A DNA stretch of 64,000 nucleotides from HGM13006 sp963650135 (GCA_963650135.1 CAVJLG010000039.1:1-64000); one strand, 5' to 3'; positions 17,146 to 27,820 are shown, numbered from the stretch's first letter. The notes: generated by a model from the sequence alone, not told the origin. A program made the numbers and translations.

Positions 17146-18402
17146 ATGTACCTTTCAGAGGGGCTGCTGCAAAGTTATCTCAGCGATGCTCCCGATTCGG
17201 CACCCACGCAGGAGCTGATTTCCTGCATGCGCATGGGCACGTCCCTAAATCAGGCCATCCATACCGACCCTTCCGCCGCCGACGTGCTGTGTCGGGACCG
17301 TTTGCTGTACCCTGACGATGCCACCATGCTGATTCATGTGATATTTCTGCCGGGCATACACTTTCCCCTTCCCATGGACATGCCCAAGGAGCAACTGGAG
17401 CAGCTGTTAGAATGCCAGCGGCTATTTCGTCTGCTTTGTAACGTGCATCTGTTCCACGACACCGGACGACTGCTGATTCTGCTGCACCATCGCCCTAACA
17501 CAAGCGTTCCTCCGGCAGAGCTGCACCATGTTTTAACACTGATTTTGCACCGTCTGCCGGACGTTGACCGTATCATCGCCAGTGAGTGGAAGGAGAATTA
17601 TGTAGACCTATTCCATGCCTACAATTCCATCATTCGCTTCGAAGAGTATCAGAACTTCATTCAAACCCCTGCCCGGATTCAATATGTAGAGCAAAACGCA
17701 CAGATGGCAATTCCCTTTGAGGAACACAGCCACCATTTTGACTGTCTCAGCCGCGATATCACCGCTGCAATGCTACAGCCCTCCTTCGACAGCGGCTATT
17801 GGAGTCTGGAAACCGTCACGCTGATTTTGGAATCGGCTGTCGGATCTGTGGAAGCACTGCATCGCTGCATCCAAATTTTCGTATCCAGCCTGAGCCGATG
17901 CCTGGTGGAAAGCCGCGTTTTGGCCTCCCGGGATGTGGACCAGGGCGAGATGCTCGACACCGCCATGCAGGCTGTGGACAATGCACAGATGCTCCAGGAC
18001 GCAATTGATCGGCTGCTACAGATATTGTACCGCCGACACCGGACCTTTGATGATCGTGCGGGGGCGAAACGGGTGCGAGCGGTGTGCGATTACATCGCCG
18101 CGCACATCTCCGACTATGACCTGGGCATCCCCACCCTCTGCCAATACTGCGGCATCAACCGCAATTTGCTGGCCTCCGATTTTAAGAAATACACCGGCAG
18201 TGCCCTCTCCAATTACCTAACCGAGGCCCGGGTCAACTATGCAAAGTAGCTTATGCAGACGCACCCCGCCATGAGCCTTGCCGAAATTGCAGCCCGCTCC
18301 GGCTATGCCTCCCTTTCCACCATGTACCGGAACTTTCAAAAGGTCGCCGGTTTTTCCCCGGGAGCCGTCCGGGCCCGGCTCAGCGGCAATGTAATTCCAT
18401 AA
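17146..18402 (+). pseudogene. AraC-family regulator interrupted by amber codon
   Basis: The frame encodes 418 codons, with TAG at 18247-18249 (codon 368). Upstream is an unrecognised sensor region of about 300 residues, then the first half of an AraC HTH (VCDYIAAHISDYDLGIPTLC, YLTEARVNYAK). After the stop the same frame continues with the second helix-turn-helix (LMQTHPAMSLAEIAARSGY, FQKVAGFSPGAVR). Aligned with the intact AraC protein at 53834, the stop falls at the Gln of RIEKAKQLL; CAG to TAG is one transition. Loss of the second HTH should abolish DNA binding. The next two genes are also broken, so decay is more likely than programmed readthrough. Confidence 0.85.
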
Positions 18403-18413
18403 CACAATCTCCC

Positions 18414-18453
18414 AAAATGCAGTATATGCCCTGTGCGGCATATACTGCATTTT
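18414..18453 (+). terminator. Long perfect hairpin after AraC pseudogene
   Basis: AAAATGCAGTATATGCC - CTGTGC - GGCATATACTGCATTTT: a 17-bp perfect stem ending in TTTT. Confidence 0.75.
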
Positions 18454-18521
18454 GTCGTTTTGAGGTAGTTTCCTCATATATTTCTCCGGATCTTCCGGCA
18501 ATCCATCTAATTTGTGGTCGC

Positions 18522-18585
18522 ATTATCGCAATTTGCACCGATTGCATATTGCAAATTGCACAGTGCGATGCAATAATGCAAATTG
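18522..18585. repeat. Cluster of TTGCA/TGCAA motifs upstream of flavoprotein pseudogene
   Basis: Within 64 bases, TTGCA or its complement recurs about seven times, including GCAATTTGCA, TTGCAAATTGCA and TGCAATAATGCAAATTG. It lies directly upstream of a promoter and downstream of an AraC-type gene, so a regulator-binding array is plausible; the binding protein is unknown. Confidence 0.45.
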
Positions 18586-18611
18586 AACCGCCCCGGGAAT
18601 CATGCTATGCT
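18583..18611 (+). promoter_or_regulatory. Promoter of flavoprotein pseudogene
   Basis: TTGAAC, 17-bp spacer, TATGCT, 31 bases before the ATG; the -35 abuts the TTGCA repeats. Confidence 0.6.
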
Positions 18612-18642
18612 GGATTTGTAAATCAAATCAGGAGGAAACGGC

Positions 18643-20849
18643 ATGAAATATCAAAATTTGCTCAGCCCCATCACCATCAACGGCATCACACTCAAGAGCC
18701 GCATGACCCATGCCAAAAGCAGCGGCGGTCTTGACGGCTCTGACCAGCAGTTTGAAAAAGCCACCCGCTACTATACAAATGTGGCAAAAAACGGCGCGGC
18801 ATTGGTGTGCATGATCGTTGGTACCTGGCCGGACTGCGAAGAAAAGCGCAGCGTCATGTCCCGACTCAACATGGACGATCCCGGCATTCAGGCAGGCTTC
18901 ACCAAAATGATCGAGGAAGTCCACAAATACGACACCCTATGTACCGCTTCTCTGATGAATGTAGAGCCCCAGGAGCTCAACATCTCGCACCTGGACAAAT
19001 GGGACTTTGACTTTCACGGAGACTACAACCCCAATTTCAAAAACAAGCCCGAAATCTCCGCCGCCCGTATCGAGGGCATGATCGACGACTTTGTCTATCA
19101 GTGTAAGGAATTAAAACGCATTGGCTTTGACGGCGTTACCTTCTACATGTGCTACCGTGCCTCCATTCTGGTCAACGCCATTTCGCCGGTACTCAATCAG
19201 CGGAAGGATCAGTGGGGCGGGGATACCTTGGAGGAACGCGCCCGGCTTCCTCTCACCGTGTTCCGGCGGGTCAAGGAAGCCTGTGGTCAGGATTTCCTGA
19301 TTGAAATTCAGACCTCTGCCGTGGAAGAGCAGCCGGGATATGATGTGGAATACTGGCTGGACTTCTGCAAGCTCTGCGAGGGGCTGGTGGATATCTTTCA
19401 GGTGCGCGGTTTGGAGGGCTCCTACACCCATGTAGGCGGCTACAACTCCACCAAGGAAAGCCCCTGGAACCTCCAGTTTGCAGAAAAGTTTAAGCAGCGG
19501 GGCATCCACGGTCTGGTTGCTCCCGTGGGTGGCTTCGGCGATCCGGATATGATGGAGCAGTTCATTGCCGAAGGAAAAACCGATCTCATTGCCATGGCGC
19601 GTCAGTATTTGGCCGACACCAAATTGGGGGAGAAGCTCTATGCCGGGCATGGCGAGGATGTGACCCCCTGTCTTCGCTGCATGGGCAAGTGTGACCGCTG
19701 CTCCGTCAACCCCTATGTGGCGCTGGTCACCGAGCCGGACCTGTTCCACCCCTCCGGCGTTCCCAAAAAGATTGCCGTGGTGGGCGGCGCGCTGCCGGAA
19801 TGCGGGCCGCCATAACTGCCGCAGAACAGGGCCACACGGTCACGCTGTTTGAAAAAAGCAGCCGCCTGGGCGGTCAGATGAACATTGCCGGACTGCCGGA
19901 TTTCAAATGGAATCTCCACGACTACAACCAGTGGATGATCCGTCAGATCGAAAAAAACGGCTGCACCGTGCAGCTTGGCACCGAAGCACCCCCCGAGGAC
20001 ATTCGGGTCGGCGGATATGATGCACTGATTCTCGCCATGGGTTCGGTTCCCAAATCCATTCCCGTCAGCGGCAGCGATACCCCGGGTACATTCCTGCTGG
20101 ACGACGCATTCCTTCGAGAGAAGGAGCTGGGACAATGAGTTGTCGTTGTAGGCGGCGGCGCATCGGGCAAGGAGGCCGCTCTGTATCTGGCCCGCTGCGG
20201 TCATGACGTTACGCTGCTCACTCGGCGGCAGGCCGTATTTGCAGAGAACAACCACTGCATTTGGGCCGTGGAAAAGGCCTATCGGGAGCAGAAAAAACTG
20301 ACGGTTGTGGAATTCGCTACCACCGTGGAGATTGGCAGCAATTATGTGGTTGCCGATGTAAAAACCAACTATCCCCGCAGAAAGCTGACCTTTAACGGCG
20401 TAGAGGAAATGCTGCACGCCGAAGATACCAAGCCCACTTATATCGACGGCTTCCGCTACCCCGAATATCCCATACCCCATATGATGTTCGGTCCGCCGCC
20501 CGAGGAAAAATCCGATGCTAAGCCGCCGGTTCCGGGCAACGGCATGCAGCCCATCGACGAAACGCTCGATGATCGGACCAAGGCAGATATGGCCCGGGGC
20601 GACCATGGGGCCGGATTTGCCCATGAGCCCGAGGTGATTCCCACCATCGACGAAAAGGATATCATTTGGGCGCACAATCGCTATGATTGCGACAGCGTGG
20701 TCATCTCTGGCGGACGGCGCTCCCTGGTGGCTGAAGCCGAGGCTTTCCGCGGTACTGCCCCCGTCATCTATGTGGTGGGCGACAACGTAAAGCCCGGCAG
20801 CATCCAGGAGTGCACCAACACCGCCTTTGCCGCCGTAATGGATCTTTAA
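18643..20849 (+). pseudogene. OYE-family NADH:flavin oxidoreductase, frameshift plus opal stop
   Basis: Remnant of a 735-residue enzyme of the 2,4-dienoyl-CoA reductase/BaiCD-BaiH class. The TIM-barrel part (18643-19790) includes FeS cysteines (CLRCMGKCDRC). A one-base deletion near 19785-19798 destroys the FAD motif: KKIAVVGG runs into ALPECGPP-stop, while the next frame resumes MRAAITAAEQGHTVTLFEK. A TGA at 20136-20138 then interrupts the NAD(P)-binding start (ELGQ-stop-VVVVGGGASGKEA). The remainder carries a Pro-rich stretch (GPPPEEKSDAKPPVPG). RBS AGGAGG and a good promoter remain. The intact relative is at 32498. The N-terminal piece (390 residues) could still fold as a barrel but would lack the FAD/NAD domains. 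Confidence 0.88.
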
Positions 20850-20968
20850 TTGTCTCTCCGCAGAAACAGCAAGCATTCCACTCAATATTTTATTAGAAAG
20901 GTGACCGCCGGTCTGTGCGCTTTTCTTTCAAAATGTATGAACCGTCCCCGGTCAAATGGGTGATTGTT

Positions 20969-22330
20969 ATGAAAACTTGGACAAAATGTCTCGCACTGCT
21001 GTGTACGCTCGCTATGGTATTTGCCATGTTTGCAGGCTGCAGCACCGCACCTGCCTCCGCATCCTCCGCCGCAGAACCATCTGAAGCCTCTTCCCCCGCA
21101 GAACCGACAGCGGCGGAAAGCGCCCCTGTCTCTGCTGCTGTCTCCGCTACAGAAGAATCCCAGGACAGCGTTTTGGAGGAACCAAAGCAGGAGCTGACGG
21201 AGGAACAGCAGGCCCTGCTGGACCTGATCCCCGAAGGCGATGTGCTGACCTTCCTGGAGCTGCCTCTCACCGAAGAGAAAATGGAAATGACCTGCTTTGT
21301 GGCGGTACATTCCATGCCGCTGACCATGTATGAAAACCTGTCGGATATGCCCTTCTACTCCGCATTGGAAGAGGCCACCGGCGGAAACATTGCCGGCGCA
21401 TCCCAGTATACCTTTGACAACACCGCCATCTACCGCACCGGCCTGATGACCCGGCAGGACTGGCTGGATCAGCTGAACATGGACGCACCCGAAACCATCG
21501 ACGAATTCCATGATATGCTCTTGGCCTTCCAGAGCACCTTCGGCGCCAGCGCAGCCTATGCCATGGACCAGGGCGGCGGCATCTACACCGGCTATTCCGG
21601 CATGGGCGCAGGCGGCACCTATCTCACCCACGCATTTGGCACGGACGGCGGCGATTTTTATATCGACGATAATGGCGCTGTTCAGTCCGGCTGGCTGGCA
21701 GACGGCTTTAAGGACTATCTGACCGAAATGAACTAGTGGTATAACGAGGGGCTGATTGCCCCCGACTTCCCCACCGCAGTCAAGGCAATGTCGGACTGGA
21801 CCGATGTGGTCACCGGCGTCAATGGCGTTATCGCAACCCACGCCTCCGAGGCTGCTGTGCAACTACGGAATCGAGCACGAAAGCTTTGAATTCGACGAAA
21901 ACGGCGTACCCCATTGGACCGAAACCATCACCAACAACCCCGACGGCCTGCCCACCGGTGTTGTAAAATCCATCTATTTCGTGGTCCAGGGCCCCTGCCT
22001 GATGTACAGCCCCAGAGAGTTCGACGCCTATACCCAGAACATGATCGACGTCTCTGATATGTGGGCCAGCAACATTGCCGATGAAACCCACGAATATCCC
22101 CATGTTATCACCCTGACCGGTGCGAATGCCGAGGAATACAGCGCCATTATGGGCGACATCACCACCTACATTCAGGAAACCGGCGTACAGTTCATCACCG
22201 GCACCAAGAATCTGGACAGTGATTTTGATGCATATGGCCGCTGCTGCCCACTGCAATTGCTCCCGCCGGACAGGACGCCCGACAGAGCCCGCAGCCAATA
22301 CATTCATCCGTTACTACATACATATGCAAT
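20969..22330 (+). pseudogene. Solute-binding lipoprotein remnant with amber stop and two internal deletions
   Basis: It starts with a lipoprotein signal (MKTWTKCLALLCTLAM, lipobox FAGC), followed by an Ala/Ser/Glu-rich linker. Compared with the intact paralogue at 22484-24256, about 100 residues are missing near 21400 (SALEEATGGNIAGASQYTF joins IYRTGLMTRQDW). TAG at 21734-21736 follows YLTEMN where the paralogue has YLQTMHTWWEEG. A further segment of about 90 residues is lost near 21850 with a frame change, after which LLCNYGIEHESFEFDENG resumes. The C-terminus is scrambled after DSDFDAYG. The right boundary is approximate. Confidence 0.85.
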
Positions 22331-22483
22331 TCTCCTCATCCGAGATGGAGATGCGGGAAATTTTCGCTGCATCTCCAAGTCTTTGCACGCAAAAATACAG
22401 GGATACACAGAATAGGGCGCTCTGGGTTCGCCGGTATCGGTGCGGCAGCTATCGCAGCGCCTCCCTCCCGGTCCCCTCCGGTC

Positions 22484-24256
22484 TTACGCTTCCTGCAATG
22501 CCATAAAGTGATCGTATGCCGTCTGATATGCGTCCAAAACCAGCTCCAGGTTCATTTGATGCAGGGTTTCCACAAACGTATCATAGTCCTGCTCAAAGTT
22601 CATATCGCCAATGATGAATTTAATCAGGCATTCATCCACATAGGTATCAATATCCGTCTCCACGGGCGTTACCACCTGCGCGTCCTCAGTGGGCAGGGTG
22701 ATATAGGGCGGCAAATTGATATATCCGTCCGGCGCTTCCACCGACACCCAGATGTCAGAGGCCTCGATCATGTCCTCGGTATAGTTGTCGAATTCCCGTG
22801 CGGCATGCATCAGGAACGCACCCTGCAGCATGGTATAGGTGCTCTTGGCCACATAGCCCGGCACATCAGGATGATTGATTACATCGGTCCAATGGGGCGT
22901 TCCGTCCGCAGCATATTCAAAGCTGACCCCTTCCATGCCATAGTTGCTCAGGAGCCAACCATCGGGGCTGTAGCAGAAATCCAGCCATTTGCACGCCAGC
23001 GGAATATCCTCGCAGGAGGTCGTAATATTAAAATATCCCGCCGGTGCCGCATCCTGCCCATAGCCGTTATACACCTTCAGCTGGTCGCCTTCCTTTTTCA
23101 CCGCATCAGTGATGGAGAGAATTTCAAAATTGGGGTCCTCCGCCAGGGATTTCAGCTCCGGGAACTCCGTGGCATACTGATAGAACAGGCCATACTGATT
23201 GGCAACCACCGCAAGCTCCGGCTCCTCTGCGGTGGTGTCGCTGAAGAAGTCCTGGGCAAACAGCCCCTCTTCCCACCAGGTGTGCATAGTCTGGAGGTAT
23301 TCCTTGAGGCCGGGCTGGAACAGACTGGAGGTCACCTTGCCGTCCAGTACCAGCAGCTCGGTGCCGTTAATATCGAACGCCCGGGTCAGCTGATTGGTAC
23401 GGTTAATGCCGGAATAATGAATCCACATAGGCGTTTCCACGTTCAGCTGGTTTTTAAAGCCCAGCAGCATCTCGTGGTAATCATCGATGGTTACCGGCGC
23501 GTCCATTCCCAGCTGATCCAGCCAGTCCTTTCGAACCTCCGGTCCATAGGTATAAATTCTCGATTTGTCCAGGGCATAGATGCTGAAACCAACGTTTCTG
23601 CCCTCGGCGGTGGTAACGGAGTTTTTAAACTGTGTGCTATCGTCAATCAAGCCCTGATAGTTCAACGCATACTCCGGAAGATAATCGGTCAGATCCACAA
23701 TCAGCCCTTCGTCCACCGCAGCGTCCGCTCCGCCTACATAGTTCATCGCCAGGGGCATGATGTCGTTCATGTCGCCGGAAGCCATCATCAGCTGGATCTG
23801 CGTGTCTGCCGCCATAAACGAAACGCAGTTATAGTTGATGTGAACCCCCGTTTTCTCCTCTATGGCCGCCGAAATTGGCAGATCCGCAGCGGATTCAAAG
23901 AATTGGCCCAGCAGGGGATGCATGGTATAGAATACCGAAAGCGCCTCGTCGGGATTCTCCGTCAGGGGATACTCCTGAAAGGTCAGCGCTTCTCCCTCCG
24001 GTATCAGCGAAAGCAGCTGCTTCTGGTCCTCGGTCAGCGTTTCATCCTCCGACGCAGCCTCGGAGCTCGCCTGCGCTTCCTGCTCTGACGGCATCTGAAC
24101 CGATTCCGTCGGCTGGTCCTGCTCTACCGGCGCTATGGATTCCGCCGCACTGCTTTCGGCACTTGACGAAGCCGCTGCCGTCTGACTGCCGCCGCATCCG
24201 GCCAAAAGCCCCCACAGGAGCGCCAAAGACAGCAGCGCGCAAAGAATTCTTTTCAT
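22484..24256 (-). CDS. Extracellular solute-binding lipoprotein, family 1
   Basis: 590 residues. Signal MKRILCALLSLALLWGLLAGC with lipobox LAGC, then a Ser/Ala/Glu-rich linker (to about 70), then a large periplasmic-binding-protein fold. The segment IMPLAMNYVGGADAAVDEGL and the VRKDWLDQLGMDAPVTIDDY motif are typical of LplA-like sugar-type binding proteins. It is the last gene of the operon flavodoxin-like - beta-helix - this gene, 21 bases after the beta-helix stop. No permease or ATPase is near, so its partner is unknown. Paralogues lie at 20969 (broken), 30550 and 62462. Confidence 0.88.
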   Translation of the reverse strand: MKRILCALLSLALLWGLLAGCGGSQTAAASSSAESSAAESIAPVEQDQPTESVQMPSEQEAQASSEAASEDETLTEDQKQLLSLIPEGEALTFQEYPLTENPDEALSVFYTMHPLLGQFFESAADLPISAAIEEKTGVHINYNCVSFMAADTQIQLMMASGDMNDIMPLAMNYVGGADAAVDEGLIVDLTDYLPEYALNYQGLIDDSTQFKNSVTTAEGRNVGFSIYALDKSRIYTYGPEVRKDWLDQLGMDAPVTIDDYHEMLLGFKNQLNVETPMWIHYSGINRTNQLTRAFDINGTELLVLDGKVTSSLFQPGLKEYLQTMHTWWEEGLFAQDFFSDTTAEEPELAVVANQYGLFYQYATEFPELKSLAEDPNFEILSITDAVKKEGDQLKVYNGYGQDAAPAGYFNITTSCEDIPLACKWLDFCYSPDGWLLSNYGMEGVSFEYAADGTPHWTDVINHPDVPGYVAKSTYTMLQGAFLMHAAREFDNYTEDMIEASDIWVSVEAPDGYINLPPYITLPTEDAQVVTPVETDIDTYVDECLIKFIIGDMNFEQDYDTFVETLHQMNLELVLDAYQTAYDHFMALQEA

Positions 24257-24277
24257 TGTTTCTTTCTCCTCGTTCCG

Positions 24278-25680
24278 TTACCGCACGGTCAGCATACCGC
24301 CGGAGGCCAGGGGATAGTCTCCATGCAGCTCGCAGCCCTCGCCGCACATTGCCAGGATTGTCACACCCTTCGGCGCATCCAGCTGCTCCGGTGCAATTTG
24401 GCCCATCAAGCATACGCTGGAGTCTTTTGTCGCATACCACTTCGACTGATCGAGCTTCAAACAAGCGTCCTGAATGCAGCCGGTCAACGCGGCATTCTGC
24501 ACGGTAACATTCATGGTTCTCTCATCGTCCTCATGGATGATATCGCCAGTATATTCGCCGTTTGCAATTACTGCATTGACGCCATAAACCTTCAGCTTCA
24601 GCTCCTCGGGCACCATGGTTCTGGCCGGGTCCTCATTGACCACGGAATGGATCAAATACTTTCCGGTTTTCACCTTTGCATGGTCCAGCTTGAGATAGAC
24701 ATCCCTGGACCTCACGAAAAACAGCGCCTCTCCCACATCCCAGCTGCCGCCGACAATGTGGCATTCCGTGGTTTCCGTATAATGCCCACGCACGCCATGA
24801 AGCATCGCACCGTACCGGTTGGAGGTTGCATTGCAGTTGTTGAGCTTCACCCAGGCATCTCCGGCAATAATCGCCACATGGGTATCCACGGAAATATTGC
24901 AGTCGTGGAGCACGTTGTGACAGCCACCGTCTGCGTAGGTTGCATAGCCCACCGTATCGCAGACGATATCGCAGCGGTTCGCCTCCAGATAGAGGTCCCC
25001 GTCTGAGCCGTCTGTAGACAGCGCCGCCCAGGAGTGGGCCAATATCTTAGAATCATAAAAATACGCCCGGGAGTTTTCCATGGACAGGTGCGTTCGGCAA
25101 TTGCCGCCCAACTTCAAGCCCGGCGGCGGCTCCATCATGCCCGACGCCACCCGGGGCACATAGCTTGCGGGAATCTCACCGCCCTTTGCATCCAAAACGC
25201 AGTTGCGAACCACCAGCGTTCCGTTGCCGGTCACCGTGGTACAGGGCCGAATGACACCGTGGGTTGTAATCTCCACCCGCTCCATGTCGCATTTTGCCGT
25301 ATCGTTTACCATGACCGCAGAGCCGATGCCTGCAAAATCATTGATTCCATAGCCGGTCAGGTCAAAGGTGGAATCTTCAATGGCATAGGTCGAATTGCCA
25401 CCGATGTAAATACCGTTGAGGCAAACCTCTTTGGTCTGATAGGTGGCATGCTTCATTGCGGTATCGGTGATCTCACCGGTAATCTCCGCATAGGGGTGCT
25501 CACTGGGGCGGCAGGTGGGCGGGCAGGGCTTGATTTCGGTATTTTCCGGCTTCAATGGCGGGAGCTCATCCCCCATCTGTGCCAGCATCATCGCCCGCAC
25601 GTCAACGGTTTCCGGCTTATTCACCGGCCCCTCCAAAACGGGCATACCGTATGCGGGTTTATCTCCTGAATGGTATTCAT
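24278..25680 (-). CDS. Predicted beta-helix protein, apparent N-terminal frameshift
   Basis: A paralogue of the protein at 2788, about 465 residues. Strand repeats (LTGYGINDFAG, LYLEANRCDIVCD, WVKLNNCNATSN, VYLKLDHAKVKTG) indicate a right-handed beta-helix; no signal peptide. The ATG at 25680 has an ideal AAAGGAG site and begins MNTIQEINP, matching MAQIKGLDP of the paralogue. That frame soon stops, while the long frame runs on as AYGMPVLEGPV. Restoring one C to the CCC run (GGG at 25655-25657 on the plus strand) joins INP to AYGMP and aligns perfectly. So there is a one-base deletion, real or a sequencing error. If real, translation might start at ATG 25645 with a poorly spaced RBS. Middle gene of the operon. 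Function unknown. Confidence 0.75.
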
Positions 25681-25697
25681 TCCAATTCTCCTTTCCG

Positions 25698-26555
25698 TCA
25701 GCTAATCGAGATGTACTGGGAGCCAACCATATTCCGCTCTCCATTGTAGGTGCAGAAATAATCCTCCACAAAATCGGCAATCAGTGCCTGGGCCTTGACC
25801 TTATCCCGCTGGCTGGGCTTTTCCCACATCTTTGCATGGAAAAAGTAGCTTGCAGGGAACTCGCTGCCGTCTTCCATCTGATAGGTAATCGTCTCGGGGA
25901 CCTCAGCCGGGGTGCGATCCTCATTGAAATAGAACATGGGCTTCTGGCCGGGCTGCAATCCCGCCGGTCCAAACTCCTTGCCGCAGCAGGCAAACCGGCC
26001 AACCACGGAAACATTGTTCAGCTGGAGGAACATTTTCAGAATTTCCAGAGTTGCCGTGCACTCATCAGAACCGTAAAAACCGCCGCCATAGGTGGTAAAT
26101 ACAATACCCAGCGGCTGATACTGCTCCTTATAAATCGCACCGGGGAAGGGGCCGCGGTTGCCGGAGCGCCGCCACTCCAGGTCTGCCGTTTTCATGGGCT
26201 GATCCGGCGCAGCACCCGGGCCGCCAGGGCCACCGGGACCAGGCAGCCGAAAACTGCCGCCCTGTTCTACATTTTTCGTGGTATTTTCCTCTAATCCGGA
26301 ATGAGCCCCCAGGGAAAACAGCTTGCTGACGATTTTCAGCGGATAGCCTGCCACAATGGGGCTGCCCAGGCAAACCACATCATAGTCGTCAAAATATACA
26401 TCCGGCTGTACCGCATCAAAGTCCATATTGTTTTTCAGCCGAATCATGGTTACTTCCCACCGATAGGCTTCAAACGTCTCCCGGAACCATTCGGCAATTT
26501 TCTCCGTATTTTTGGTCATGGTTGCATATAGGATCAGCGCGCGTCTTTGTTTCAT
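25698..26555 (-). CDS. Flavodoxin-fold protein with Gly/Pro-rich insert
   Basis: 285 residues. The N-terminal strand and phosphate loop are flavodoxin-like (RALILYATMTKNTEKIAEWF), then VYFDDYDVVCLGSPIVAG and, after an insert, LGIVFTTYGGGFYGSDECT. Between them sits residues 105-114 PGPGGPGGPG, a low-complexity insert absent from ordinary flavodoxins. The C-terminus adds a region of about 80 residues (PMFYFNEDRTPAEVPETITY). It may carry electrons to the OYE-family reductase or act as an NAD(P)H:FMN oxidoreductase; this is inference. First gene of a minus-strand operon, divergent from a LysR gene, 17 bases before the beta-helix ATG. Confidence 0.8.
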   Translation of the reverse strand: MKQRRALILYATMTKNTEKIAEWFRETFEAYRWEVTMIRLKNNMDFDAVQPDVYFDDYDVVCLGSPIVAGYPLKIVSKLFSLGAHSGLEENTTKNVEQGGSFRLPGPGGPGGPGAAPDQPMKTADLEWRRSGNRGPFPGAIYKEQYQPLGIVFTTYGGGFYGSDECTATLEILKMFLQLNNVSVVGRFACCGKEFGPAGLQPGQKPMFYFNEDRTPAEVPETITYQMEDGSEFPASYFFHAKMWEKPSQRDKVKAQALIADFVEDYFCTYNGERNMVGSQYISIS

Positions 26556-26599
26556 GATTGATTCTCCTTTGGTCGTTTGTTTTGTCTTCTACATGTTGC

Positions 26600-26630
26600 A
26601 TTATAAACCGGAGAAATCAATTCTGTCCAA
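26600..26630 (-). promoter_or_regulatory. Promoter of flavodoxin-like operon
   Basis: Minus strand TTGGAC, 19-bp spacer, TATAAT. The long spacer suits an activator-dependent promoter. The -35 and the flank GTCCAATATATA are shared with the livK promoter at 59948. Confidence 0.5.
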
Positions 26631-26646
26631 TATATATATTTTCACA

Positions 26647-26674
26647 TTTACATGGACTAGAATTCATGTATAAT
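26647..26674 (+). promoter_or_regulatory. Promoter of LysR gene
   Basis: TTTACA, 16-bp spacer, TATAAT, 28 bases before the ATG, back to back with the flavodoxin promoter. Confidence 0.65.
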
Positions 26675-26701
26675 AGAAAGGACGAAAGGAGCGTCGGTCC
26701 C

Positions 26702-27622
26702 ATGGAACTCAATCAGCTTTCCTATTTTCAAGTTGTGGCAAAATACCAGCACATGACCCGTGCCGCAGAAGAACTGCACATCTCCCAATCCTCCCTGAGC
26801 AAAACCATTGCGCTGCTGGAAAAAGAGATCGGGGTTCCGCTGTTTGACCGAATCGGGCGGCGAATTATGCTGAATTCCACCGGGCAGCAGTTCCTTGCAC
26901 GAATTGACCGGGGGCTCATGGAGATTGACGACGCCGTACGGGAGGCCGCCGCAGAAGACCACGGCACCGTCTCCTTTGCCACCTCCAATCCTCCCATTTG
27001 CGCCACCTATATGTATCAGTTTATTCGCTCGCATCCCGCCATTAACCTCCGCCATTTCCCCATGCCCTTTAAGCGAATTCGGGAAGCGCTTGACCAGGGC
27101 GAAATTGACTTCGCCATCTCCTATGATTCGCTGGTTTCCGACACCATTGCCTGGGATATCATCGGGCAGGAGGAGGTTCTGCTGCTGGTATCCTCCGCCC
27201 ATCCCCTGGCAGGCTCCGGCTCCGTCCCCCTGGAAGCAATGAAGCACGAGCGCTTTATTTTTAATAATGTAGATTTCGGCATCAGCGAAATCGGAAGCAC
27301 ATTCTGCCACCAGGCCGGCTTTGAGCCCAACATTCTGTTTGAGGGAGACCTTATGAAAATGTCCCTCCAGCTGGTGTCCGATAACCTTGCGGTGATGTTC
27401 ATGTCCACCTATGAGTATCAGTGGCACACCAATTTGGGACATCCGGACCCCAGCTTTGAACAGATTACGCCCCTTCGAATCTCGGCCCCGGTCTGCACCC
27501 GCTCCATCGGCCTTGGATATTTGAAAAACCGCTATCTTTCGCCATCCGCCCGGATGTTTACCCAGGGCCTTCGACAGTTCTTTGCCGGAATCGACGCTGC
27601 CCCAGACGCAGCTGCGCTGTAA
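26702..27622 (+). CDS. LysR-family transcriptional regulator
   Basis: 306 residues. N-terminal winged HTH (MELNQLSYFQVVAKYQHMTR, AAEELHISQSSLSKTIALLE, LFDRIGRRIMLNSTG), then a LysR substrate-binding domain. ATG 26702 is the standard LysR start; the longer frame from 26558 runs through the promoter. Divergent from the flavodoxin/beta-helix/solute-binding operon and upstream of the SnoaL module, so it is a candidate regulator of both. Confidence 0.93.
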   Translation: MELNQLSYFQVVAKYQHMTRAAEELHISQSSLSKTIALLEKEIGVPLFDRIGRRIMLNSTGQQFLARIDRGLMEIDDAVREAAAEDHGTVSFATSNPPICATYMYQFIRSHPAINLRHFPMPFKRIREALDQGEIDFAISYDSLVSDTIAWDIIGQEEVLLLVSSAHPLAGSGSVPLEAMKHERFIFNNVDFGISEIGSTFCHQAGFEPNILFEGDLMKMSLQLVSDNLAVMFMSTYEYQWHTNLGHPDPSFEQITPLRISAPVCTRSIGLGYLKNRYLSPSARMFTQGLRQFFAGIDAAPDAAAL

Positions 27623-27820
27623 TAGTTTTTCCCAATCTCATTTTCCCGCCCGGCTGCACCCCGCAGCCGGGCGTTTTATTCCTGTTTTTGCTGCTGTATG
27701 CTGGATTTTGTTACTTGTTCCATCGTCTGCGCCCATGTACAATATTAGTATACAAAATGTATTTCGGGCATTTGCAGCCGGTGCGTTTTGCCCGGCTATG
27801 GAACAAAGGAGATGCTGCTT

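Noticed and set aside
17146..22330. Amber readthrough or pyrrolysine insertion to explain TAG codons in two neighbouring genes
   Set aside because: The gene between them is broken by a deletion and a TGA, and the binding-protein gene has large deletions. Plain decay explains all three.
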